The translations under genes were made by a program, and so were the position numbers. Positions 54,665-62,296 of a DNA stretch of 64,000 nucleotides are shown one piece after another. Numbering within the stretch: position 1 is the stretch's first letter; every line of letters begins with the position of its first letter. The DNA comes from an uncultured Parabacteroides sp. (GTDB lineage: Bacteria > Bacteroidota > Bacteroidia > Bacteroidales > Tannerellaceae). Where the stretch lies: positions 1-64,000 of the forward strand of contig NZ_CANTZW010000010.1 of NCBI RefSeq assembly GCF_947855115.1, given 5' to 3'. The notes under the pieces were generated by a model. The model saw only the letters and a program-made list of their open reading frames with translations. It had not been told where the DNA came from and ran no database searches.

Positions 54665-56029
54665 TTAGTTTCTGCCTCCACCCAACGCTTGATAAAGGTT
54701 GACGGTAGCTTGAAGCTCATCGAAACGATCCGTTACTTGCGAGAGCTGGGCGCTGAGTAAGGTTTGTTGCGCCGTGAGTACTTCCAAATAGGTGGTGTTT
54801 CCATGCGTCATCAGCAATTGGGTACTACGGACGGCATCTTCAAGTGATTCGATTTGGTGCGTACGCAAACCGATCTTTCCTTTCGCTGTCTGGGCTTGGG
54901 TAAGCGCGTCGTTCACCTCTTTTCCGGCGTTGAGCACGGTTTGCTGGAAGGTGAGCTTGGCCTCCTCTTGTTGCGCTTTCGCTATTTTTAATTGGGCGAT
55001 GTTCGCTCCTTTATTAAATAGTGGCTGCGTGAGAGAACCGATAGCCGATAGTAACAGCTTACCCGGATTTACGATGTAACTTCCTGCGCTGTTTGTCCAT
55101 CCCGCGTTTCCGCTAAGACGTAACGAAGGATAGAAATTGGAGCGGGCCGAGGCTGTCCCGTAGAACGCTTGTGCCAATGAATACTCGGCGCTACGCACAT
55201 CCGGACGATTCGAGAGCATTTGTACCGGGATACCGATGGCTAGGTCTGAAGGCAAGGATTGGTCTTCCAGTCTTCCTCGCTCAATACCTTGCGGTGTCTC
55301 TCCTAATAAGACAGCAAGGGTATTTTCAGTTTCCCGGATGGTTTGTTCCAGATCCCTCACCGAGGTCTCGATGGAATAGCAAGTGGCCTCGGTCTGTGAT
55401 ACGGCCGCCTCGGTAGTCATGCCGGCCGCCATCAATGCCTGAGTAGCACGTAGGCTTTCTTTCCATTTTACGGAAGTCTCCGTCGTGATCTCGTATTGGC
55501 GGTCTAACATTAACAAGGTATAATATAGATTGGCGATATTGGCAATCAATTGTGTCCGTACGGCTTGGCTGTATTCCTGGCTTTGTAACAAGGCGGCTTT
55601 CGCTTGTCGCTTGGCATTTGTCAGACGGCCGAAAATATCGATTTCCCAACTGGCCGATACCGGGACGCTGTATGTCCACGATGTTTTCGCCTTATCGAAG
55701 CTACTTGCCGTGCCCTGCGGATCCAGGGAAAGCGACGGGAGGTAGGAGAGGCGAGAGGTCATTAGTGCGGCCTCGGCCTCTTGTACCTTTAAATGGGCGA
55801 TCTGTAGATCGGTATTATTGGTTAATCCTCGCTCGATTAAGGATTGTAAGGCCGGATCGGTGAACATATCCCGCCAACTGATATTCCCGATGGAGAAGGT
55901 ATCTGCCGGGGCTACCTCTTCCCGGTATAAATTCTCCGGGAGAGTGGTGACAGGTTCGTATTTCTTGTAAATACCGCAGCTATTCAATGCTAGTGTCGCT
56001 ACGGTAAGGATTATGATGTTATTCTTCAT
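54665..56029 (-). CDS. Outer membrane efflux lipoprotein (NodT/OprM family)
   Basis: TolC-type outer membrane channel of 454 aa, last component of the tripartite pump. It has a lipoprotein signal with lipobox LNSC (Cys18) and two OEP repeats of long helices, for example LKVQEAEAALMTSRLSYLPSL and AEYSLAQAFYGTASARSNFYPSL. The C-terminus LYQALGGG is characteristic of the family. It follows the RND gene by 61 bp, with a strong hairpin between. Confidence 0.94.
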   Translation of the reverse strand: MKNNIIILTVATLALNSCGIYKKYEPVTTLPENLYREEVAPADTFSIGNISWRDMFTDPALQSLIERGLTNNTDLQIAHLKVQEAEAALMTSRLSYLPSLSLDPQGTASSFDKAKTSWTYSVPVSASWEIDIFGRLTNAKRQAKAALLQSQEYSQAVRTQLIANIANLYYTLLMLDRQYEITTETSVKWKESLRATQALMAAGMTTEAAVSQTEATCYSIETSVRDLEQTIRETENTLAVLLGETPQGIERGRLEDQSLPSDLAIGIPVQMLSNRPDVRSAEYSLAQAFYGTASARSNFYPSLRLSGNAGWTNSAGSYIVNPGKLLLSAIGSLTQPLFNKGANIAQLKIAKAQQEEAKLTFQQTVLNAGKEVNDALTQAQTAKGKIGLRTHQIESLEDAVRSTQLLMTHGNTTYLEVLTAQQTLLSAQLSQVTDRFDELQATVNLYQALGGGRN

Positions 56030-56052
56030 ATCTGTATCTTGTATTAATTACC

Positions 56053-56079
56053 GTGGATACGGGCATGCCCCGTATCCAC
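56053..56079. repeat. GC-rich intergenic hairpin between pump genes
   Basis: GTGGATACGGG (56053-56063) pairs perfectly with CCCGTATCCAC (56069-56079) around a 5-nt loop. No T-run follows on the minus (transcribed) strand, so it is not a typical terminator. It resembles a single REP-type hairpin of a family different from the one at 54416, and may tune expression of the distal channel gene. Confidence 0.6.
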
Positions 56080-56090
56080 AACTAGATAGA

Positions 56091-59000
56091 TTATTTTTTG
56101 CTATCTAAGTATTCTTTTCTTTCCTCGGCAGCCTCTTTTACTTCTTCTTGTACCTGCCAGTCTAGGGAACGCTCGAATTGGATCGGACGTAGTTTCTCTT
56201 GCAGGTATTGGAACGTGATGAATAGGCAAGGCACGATAAATAACAAAGCCAACGTACCGATCAACATACCACCGACAGCGCCGGTTCCCAACGATCGGTT
56301 TCCATTAGCGCCTACACCACTGGAAACGATCAAAGGCAGCAAACCGAATATCATCGTAAGAGCGGTCATCAAGATTGGGCGCAGACGTACTTTCGCCGCG
56401 CTTAGAGCGGCTGAAGTCAGGCTCATGCCGGACAAGCGGCGCTGGGTGGCATATTCCGTCAATAAGATAGCGGTCTTCGCCAATAATCCGATCAACATGA
56501 TCAAACCTGTTTGCAGATAAATATTATTCTCCAATCCCATGAACTTGGCGAACAAGAAACTACCCATCAGACCGATCGGCACGGAAAGAATCACGGCTAA
56601 AGGTACAAGGAAACTCTCATACAAGGCACTAAGGATCAGATAAATCATCAAGATACAAATACCGAAGATGATCATGGTGGTGTTACTTTGTTGGTTCTCC
56701 TCACGGGTGATACTACCGAAGTCGTAGCCATAACCTTTCGGGAGTGAAGTAGCCGCTGTCTCTTTTACCGCCTTGATCGCATCTCCAGAACTATATCCAT
56801 TGGCTGGTACGGCATTGACGGCAATTGAGTTATACATATTGAAACGAGTCAATGACTCCGCTCCATATACCTTGGTCAATGTGATGAACTGACTAAGTGG
56901 TGCCATCTCCCCATTCGACATGCGTACGAATGTATTATTCAAGGAGGCCTCGTCTAAGCGATATTTGGGATCGGATTGTATCATCACCTTATATACCTTC
57001 GAGAAGCGGTTGATATTCGATACGTATTGCCCTCCATAATAACCGGAAAGGGTAGACAAGACAGCATCGGGAGTGATCCCGGCCCGTTTACATTTCGCGG
57101 CGTCCACATCCACGCGCCATTGCGGATACTTGATATCGAAGGTAGAGTAGGCCGTGGCGATCTCCGGCCGTTCACGCAAAGCGGCGAGATATTGCTGAGT
57201 TGTATTAAAGAAAGTCGTCAAATCTCCACCTGCCTTATCTTGCGTATGCATTTCTAATGCGTTACCCATACCATATCCGGGGATCATGGCCGGGGCGATG
57301 GCGAAAATCGTAGCGTCCTTGATATCTGCCGTACGCCCATATACCTGTTCGATCACGGCTTGTACGTTATCTTCCTTGTCCGGTCGTTCGTCCCAATGTT
57401 TCAGTTTCAAGATGAACATACCGAAAGAGCTGCCTTGCCCGGCCAACAAGCCATAACCGGAAACCTTGGAATAGGATTGTAGTTGTGGAATCTGGTTGAT
57501 CCGTTGCTCTATATTAGTCATGATCTTGTTTGTCGTAGCCAAAGAACTTCCGGCAGCCGTACTTACGTTGACGAAAACCGTACCTTGGTCCTCGTCTGGA
57601 ACCAAGCTGGATTTCGTTGTGTTCATCAAAACAATGAGTAACACTATGGAACATGCCAATAAAGACCATGCCAGCCATTTCCGTTTGATAAAGAACAATA
57701 CCCCATGTTTGTATTTTGCGATAATTGAATCGAACGCTGCGTTGAATGCCTTGCGGAAACGTGCGGCGAAGTTGCTCTTCTGGCTTCCGTCCTCATTGAT
57801 GTAAGGCTTCAATAAAATTGCGCAAAGAGCTGGACTTAAGGTTAATGCGTTAACGGTGGAGATACCTACGGCGGCAGCCATTGTTAATCCGAATTGCGTA
57901 TAAAATGTACCGGAAGTACCACTCATGAATGATACCGGAATAAATACCGCCATAAATACCAATGAGGTAGAGACGATAGCGGATGTCAATCCCTTCATCG
58001 CATCCATACTAGCCATATAAGAGGACTTATATCCGACGTCGAACCTGGCTTGGACTGCCTCGACGACGACGATCGCATCATCTACTACCGTACCGATCAC
58101 CAACACCAAGGCAAATAAAGTGATCAGGTTGATACTGAATCCGGCTACGGTCATAAAGGCAAACGTACCGATCAGAGAAACCACGATCGCTACCAAGGGA
58201 ACCAGCGTAGAGCGGATATCCTGCAAGAACACATATACTACAAGTATGACAAGGATAATAGCTTCAATCAAGGTTTTGATCACCTCATGGATCGAGGCGT
58301 ATAAGAAATCATTCGTACTCATCAGTTTGACCACCTCGATACCTTTGGGGAAGTCTTTAGAGGCCTCCTCAAGAAAAGCGTCTATCTTATTATTTACCTC
58401 CGTGGCGTTCGAGCCGGCTGTCTGGAATACCATACAGGAAATACCCGGTTTACCGTTGGTCTGTCCGATATAGGCATAACTCTCTTTACCAAGTTCGATA
58501 TCTGCTATATCTTTCAGTTTCAATACCTCGCCATCCTCGGTGGAGCGTATCACGATATCGCCGAATTCCTCCGGTGTAAGCAAGCGACCGCTATATTTCA
58601 TGGTGTACTGGTATGTCTCGTCGGAATTCTCTCCTAAAGACCCCGTGGCAGACTCGATATTTTGCTCGGCCAACACGGTGGTCACGTCTGAGGGGATCAA
58701 TTTATATTGAGCCATTACATCGGGTTTCATCCAAATACGCATGCTGTAATCGCCTCCCATGACCATCAACTCGCCTACCCCTGAGATACGAAGGATCTCA
58801 GGCTTTAGGTTGATACTGATGTAATTACTTAGGAAGTTCTCGTCGAAAGAACCATCCGGGCTGTAAAGAGAGAATATCTGTAGCATACTGGTCTGGCGCT
58901 TAGAGGTCGTGACACCCACTTGAGTAACCTCGGCTGGTAGCTGCCCGGTCGCTTTCGACACTCGGTTTTGTACGTTTACGGCGGCCATATCCGGATCGGT

Positions 59001-59294
59001 TCCCTGTTGGAAATAGATCGTGATCGTGGCAGTACCCGAGTTAGTCGCCGTGGAGGTCATATACGTCATATTCTCTACGCCGTTGATCGCTTCTTCTAAA
59101 GGAGCTACGACACTCTTCTGCATGGTCTCGGCGTTTGCCCCGAAATAAGTCGTACTAACCATAACGGTAGGAGGGGCGATGTCCGGATATTGTTCTACGG
59201 GCAAAGTGAAAAGCCCGATGATACCCGCTACTACGATCGTGATGGAAATCACGGCAGATAGTACGGGACGTTCTATAAATGTGCTGACTTTCAT
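56091..59294 (-). CDS. RND efflux transporter, HAE1/AcrB family
   Basis: A 1067-aa inner membrane proton-driven drug exporter with 12 membrane helices and two large periplasmic loops. Visible signatures: N-terminal FIERPVLSAVISI, proton-relay aspartates in the TM4 segment GTVVDDAIVVVEAV, FMSGTSGTFYTQFGLTM, and the C-terminal half repeat YLILSALYESFLVPLAVIL. It sits between the periplasmic adaptor (5 bp upstream) and the outer membrane channel gene. Likely substrates are hydrophobic drugs, bile salts or dyes, from family knowledge only. Confidence 0.96.
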   Translation of the reverse strand: MKVSTFIERPVLSAVISITIVVAGIIGLFTLPVEQYPDIAPPTVMVSTTYFGANAETMQKSVVAPLEEAINGVENMTYMTSTATNSGTATITIYFQQGTDPDMAAVNVQNRVSKATGQLPAEVTQVGVTTSKRQTSMLQIFSLYSPDGSFDENFLSNYISINLKPEILRISGVGELMVMGGDYSMRIWMKPDVMAQYKLIPSDVTTVLAEQNIESATGSLGENSDETYQYTMKYSGRLLTPEEFGDIVIRSTEDGEVLKLKDIADIELGKESYAYIGQTNGKPGISCMVFQTAGSNATEVNNKIDAFLEEASKDFPKGIEVVKLMSTNDFLYASIHEVIKTLIEAIILVILVVYVFLQDIRSTLVPLVAIVVSLIGTFAFMTVAGFSINLITLFALVLVIGTVVDDAIVVVEAVQARFDVGYKSSYMASMDAMKGLTSAIVSTSLVFMAVFIPVSFMSGTSGTFYTQFGLTMAAAVGISTVNALTLSPALCAILLKPYINEDGSQKSNFAARFRKAFNAAFDSIIAKYKHGVLFFIKRKWLAWSLLACSIVLLIVLMNTTKSSLVPDEDQGTVFVNVSTAAGSSLATTNKIMTNIEQRINQIPQLQSYSKVSGYGLLAGQGSSFGMFILKLKHWDERPDKEDNVQAVIEQVYGRTADIKDATIFAIAPAMIPGYGMGNALEMHTQDKAGGDLTTFFNTTQQYLAALRERPEIATAYSTFDIKYPQWRVDVDAAKCKRAGITPDAVLSTLSGYYGGQYVSNINRFSKVYKVMIQSDPKYRLDEASLNNTFVRMSNGEMAPLSQFITLTKVYGAESLTRFNMYNSIAVNAVPANGYSSGDAIKAVKETAATSLPKGYGYDFGSITREENQQSNTTMIIFGICILMIYLILSALYESFLVPLAVILSVPIGLMGSFLFAKFMGLENNIYLQTGLIMLIGLLAKTAILLTEYATQRRLSGMSLTSAALSAAKVRLRPILMTALTMIFGLLPLIVSSGVGANGNRSLGTGAVGGMLIGTLALLFIVPCLFITFQYLQEKLRPIQFERSLDWQVQEEVKEAAEERKEYLDSKK

Positions 59295-59299
59295 TGTTT

Positions 59300-60409
59300 T
59301 TAATTTTGTTTTACTTCAATCGGTGTTCCTTCACGTAATAAACCTACGCCTTCGGCAACGATTACGTCGCCACTGTTTAGGCCGGAGTTTACGATATACT
59401 CTTGTCCTCCGTTCACACGGGTTACTTCTACGGGAGTAGATTGTGTTTTACCATCTACTACCTTGAACACGAATACCCGGTCTTGAATCTCGAACGTCGC
59501 GGCTTGGGGGATTACGACGCAGTTCTCGTATTTGACAGGGATGATGACATTTCCGGAACCTCCGCTATTTAATAATTGCTCCTTATTCGGAAATACGGCA
59601 CGTAGACTGACCGTTCCGGTATTCGGGTCGATAACGCCACTGATCGTCTCTATCTTTCCGGTCTTGGGATAAAGCGACTTATCGTTCAACTGAAGCTTAA
59701 TATCGGGCATGTTTTCCAAAGCCTTGTCTTTCGATCCGTATCGACGGGTTAAAGTCAATAATTGATTCTCCGTCATGGAGAAATACACGTACATCTCAGA
59801 ATTGTCGGACACCGTGGTGAGCGGTTTAGGCAAGCTTGCGCTTACCAATGCTCCGACACGGTAAGGTAGGGTTCCTATCACGCCGTTCGAAGGGCTTTTC
59901 ACTTCTGTGTAAGAAAGGTTGTTGCGGGCGTTTACCTCTTGTGCTTCCGCTTGCGCTAATTGTGCTTTTGCCGAAAGTAACGCATTGTAAGAGGTTTTTA
60001 AATCGAATTCGGAAACCACCTTGTTTTTATACAATTCCTGCTTACTCTCGTAGGTCAGTTGCGCTGTAGCTACAGATGCTTTCGCAGCTTCTACATTTGC
60101 GATGGCGGTATTTAAGGCCGCTTGGTAAGGAACTTGGTCAATGACAAATAAGACTTGTCCTTTTTTTACACTTTCCCCTTCTGTTACACAAAGTTTTGTG
60201 ATAAAACCGGATACTTGCGGATAAATATCAATGTCCTGCTTCCCTTGTATACTCGCCGAATAATTGCTTGATAGAGTCTTTTCCGAAGTGGATACAGTCA
60301 TTGTCGCATACCCTGAATTTTGTTGGATCACAGGGCTTTGTTTACATCCAACAGCCACGATGCACCATAAGACGATCGCGGTCTTCATCAATTGATTTTG
60401 TCTTTTCAT
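59300..60409 (-). CDS. RND efflux periplasmic adaptor (MFP), lipoprotein
   Basis: A 369-aa membrane-fusion protein of the AcrA type. Lipobox VAVGC (Cys22) anchors it. Domain order: biotinyl-lipoyl-like half (IDIYPQVSGFITKLCVTEGESVKKGQ), an alpha-helical hairpin (about residues 95-160, many Ala/Gln/Lys), the second lipoyl half (VKSPSNGVIGTLPYRVGALV) and beta-barrel plus membrane-proximal domains. It is the first gene of the pump operon. A -7-like box on the minus strand (TAGCTTTG, complement of 60437-60444) lies 27 bp upstream. Confidence 0.95.
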   Translation of the reverse strand: MKRQNQLMKTAIVLWCIVAVGCKQSPVIQQNSGYATMTVSTSEKTLSSNYSASIQGKQDIDIYPQVSGFITKLCVTEGESVKKGQVLFVIDQVPYQAALNTAIANVEAAKASVATAQLTYESKQELYKNKVVSEFDLKTSYNALLSAKAQLAQAEAQEVNARNNLSYTEVKSPSNGVIGTLPYRVGALVSASLPKPLTTVSDNSEMYVYFSMTENQLLTLTRRYGSKDKALENMPDIKLQLNDKSLYPKTGKIETISGVIDPNTGTVSLRAVFPNKEQLLNSGGSGNVIIPVKYENCVVIPQAATFEIQDRVFVFKVVDGKTQSTPVEVTRVNGGQEYIVNSGLNSGDVIVAEGVGLLREGTPIEVKQN

Positions 60410-60436
60410 TTTAACTAATACCTATGTTTTCGGATG

Positions 60437-60540
60437 CAAAGCTACTTGCTTATCCGCGAACTATTGTTTCCACAATGAGGCGGTGATTGTCCATTTTGAG
60501 AACAGATGTTCCGTTATGTGATAAAGAACTTCTATATTTG
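60437..60540. promoter_or_regulatory. Divergent control region of pump operon and AraC regulator
   Basis: Between the two divergent genes are -7 boxes in both directions: TAGCTTTG on the minus strand (60437-60444) and TATATTTG on the plus strand (60533-60540). Between them lie two short inverted repeats, ATTGT-TTCC-ACAAT (60463-60476) and GAAC-AGAT-GTTC (60500-60511). These are candidate binding sites for the AraC regulator; -33 elements are not clear. Confidence 0.5.
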
Positions 60541-60558
60541 CGAACAAAAAATGATTAA

Positions 60559-61392
60559 ATGAATCCATTTAAATTAAAAGAAGAAGAGACCTTTGCCATG
60601 GGGGAATCCGATTTAGGAAGCCTGTTGGATAGTCCTTATAAAATAGGGCAGGGCGTGATCCTATATTGTTATAGCGGGACGGCCAATATCTCGGTAGATT
60701 TGAATAAGTGGGATATCGTGCAAAATACGATTATATCGTTGATACCGGAGACTATATTGACATTGAACCGAAGCAGTGATGATTTCAAGGTACAGTACAT
60801 CGCTTTCTCGACATCTATGTTTCAGGAAGCGGTGTTCCGCTTAGATCCTCCTTTTTTCCGTTTCATCAAAGATAATCCCTGCCATACCCATTCGGTGCAT
60901 GAGGGGGAAATCGTGAATGTCATCATCCGTTTGTTTTGGTTGATTTACCATGATCGGAATAACTTATACCGAGACATAATCGTGAAGAACCAGTTGCAAT
61001 GTTTTTTCCTTAATATGTATGATAAGACCAGGCATGCGTTTTCCGGCCATCAGCAGAATGACTATAGCCGTGCGGAGGAGATCTTTCATAAATTCATCAA
61101 TTGTATCCATACTCATTATCTCAATCAGAAAGATGTCTCTTTTTATGCGAGTGAGCTTTGCATATCTCCCCGGTATTTATCTACTATAACCCGGCAAGTG
61201 ACAGGTGAATCCGCAAAAACCATCATAGACCGGCATATTGTATTGGAGACAAAGGTGTTGCTCCGTACCACGGAAATGACTGTGCAGGAGATAACGAATC
61301 GCTTGAATTTTCCTAACCAGTCTTATCTGGGACGGTATTTCAAAAAACATACGGGAGAGTCACCCATAGAGTACCGGATGAGAAGAAAGTGA
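60559..61392 (+). CDS. AraC family transcription regulator
   Basis: A 277-aa regulator with an N-terminal cupin-like sensing region (VILYCYSGTANISVDLNKWD, about residues 30-60) and a C-terminal double HTH domain (VSFYASELCISPRYLSTITRQVTGESAKT; EITNRLNFPNQSYLGRYFKKHTGESPIEYR). It is divergent from the efflux operon, 149 bp away, so regulation of the pump is likely but inferred. The ligand is unknown. Its stop codon is followed by a 22-bp array. Confidence 0.93.
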   Translation: MNPFKLKEEETFAMGESDLGSLLDSPYKIGQGVILYCYSGTANISVDLNKWDIVQNTIISLIPETILTLNRSSDDFKVQYIAFSTSMFQEAVFRLDPPFFRFIKDNPCHTHSVHEGEIVNVIIRLFWLIYHDRNNLYRDIIVKNQLQCFFLNMYDKTRHAFSGHQQNDYSRAEEIFHKFINCIHTHYLNQKDVSFYASELCISPRYLSTITRQVTGESAKTIIDRHIVLETKVLLRTTEMTVQEITNRLNFPNQSYLGRYFKKHTGESPIEYRMRRK

Positions 61393-61404
61393 TTCCACTT
61401 ACTC

Positions 61405-61492
61405 CACTTACTGCAACCCGCCTTGCAGTAGTACTGCGACGCACGTGCAGTAATACTGTAATAGGCATGCGGTAACACTGCAGGGCGGGTAC
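61405..61492. repeat. 22-bp periodic repeat array, GCAGTANTACTGC core
   Basis: Three units of 22 bp start at 61427, 61449 and 61471, with a partial unit before them (TACTGC-type cores at 61409, 61432, 61454 and 61476: steps 23, 22, 22). The first full core, GCAGTAGTACTGC, is a palindrome. The outer arms ACCCGCC (61416-61422) and GGCGGGT (61484-61490) pair, and the pairing extends inward through TGCAGT, so the whole array can fold as one hairpin. It starts 12 bp after the AraC stop codon. Confidence 0.78.
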
Positions 61493-61554
61493 GGTTGTTA
61501 GAATACTATAGTAAGATATTTTCTTGTGTGAATGGGAGGATAGACAATTTTGAT

Positions 61555-61562
61555 TACTTTTG
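61555..61562 (+). promoter_or_regulatory. -7 box for the SGNH hydrolase gene
   Basis: TACTTTTG matches TAnnTTTG, 46 bp before ATG 61609. No clear -33 element. Confidence 0.45.
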
Positions 61563-61608
61563 CTTGATTAAAACAAGATCGTTGATTTGTATTTTATAAT
61601 CAAGTAAT

Positions 61609-62292
61609 ATGAAAAACATGAAACAAGCTTTACTAGTAGCGGGCTGTTTATTGGCTACCACTACGTTATTCGCCCAGACCGAGAAGGGTGACTGGGCTCA
61701 GTTCGGTCGTTACGCCGAGGCAAACAAGACCGTGAAAGTTCCTTCGAACGTGGTATTCATGGGAAACTCCATTACAGACGGATGGTGGCCGGCTGATTCG
61801 ACTTTCTTTATCCAGAACAATTTCATAGACCGAGGTATCGGCGGACAGACAACCTCGGAGATGTTGGTTCGTTTCCGTCAAGACGTGATTAACTTGAAAC
61901 CGAAAGCAGTGGTAATCATGGCGGGTATCAATGATATCGCTCACAATAATGGCGTGATCGCTTTGGAAAACGTGTTCGGTAATTTAGTTTCCATGGCGGA
62001 ATTGGCAAAAGTAAATAATATCAAGGTTATATTCTGTTCCGTTATGCCGGCATACGATTTCCCTTGGAGACCGGGTATGAAACCGGCCGATAAGGTTATA
62101 CAGCTCAATAAATGGATCAAGGAATATGCGGATAAGAATGGCTTGACGTATGTGGATTATCATTCTGCCATGAAAGACGAGCGTAACGGGCTGCCCGAGA
62201 ACCTGTCGAAAGATGGTGTGCATCCTACCTTGGAAGGCTATAAGATCATGGAGAAAATCGTACTAGAGGCCATTCATAAAACCGTAAAGTAA
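61609..62292 (+). CDS. Exported SGNH/GDSL hydrolase
   Basis: A 227-aa secreted esterase/lipase-like enzyme with a signal peptide ending near TLFAQ. Motifs: VVFMGNSITDGW (block I, GNS in place of GDS), GIGGQTTSEML (block II), IMAGINDIAHN (block III, Gly-x-Asn) and KDGVHPTLEGY (block V, DxxH). Related enzymes include platelet-activating-factor-acetylhydrolase-like esterases and sialate or carbohydrate O-acetylesterases in gut Bacteroidetes. It is 4 bp upstream of the glutaminase-family gene and probably cotranscribed with it. Confidence 0.92.
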   Translation: MKNMKQALLVAGCLLATTTLFAQTEKGDWAQFGRYAEANKTVKVPSNVVFMGNSITDGWWPADSTFFIQNNFIDRGIGGQTTSEMLVRFRQDVINLKPKAVVIMAGINDIAHNNGVIALENVFGNLVSMAELAKVNNIKVIFCSVMPAYDFPWRPGMKPADKVIQLNKWIKEYADKNGLTYVDYHSAMKDERNGLPENLSKDGVHPTLEGYKIMEKIVLEAIHKTVK

Positions 62293-62296
62293 GCAG

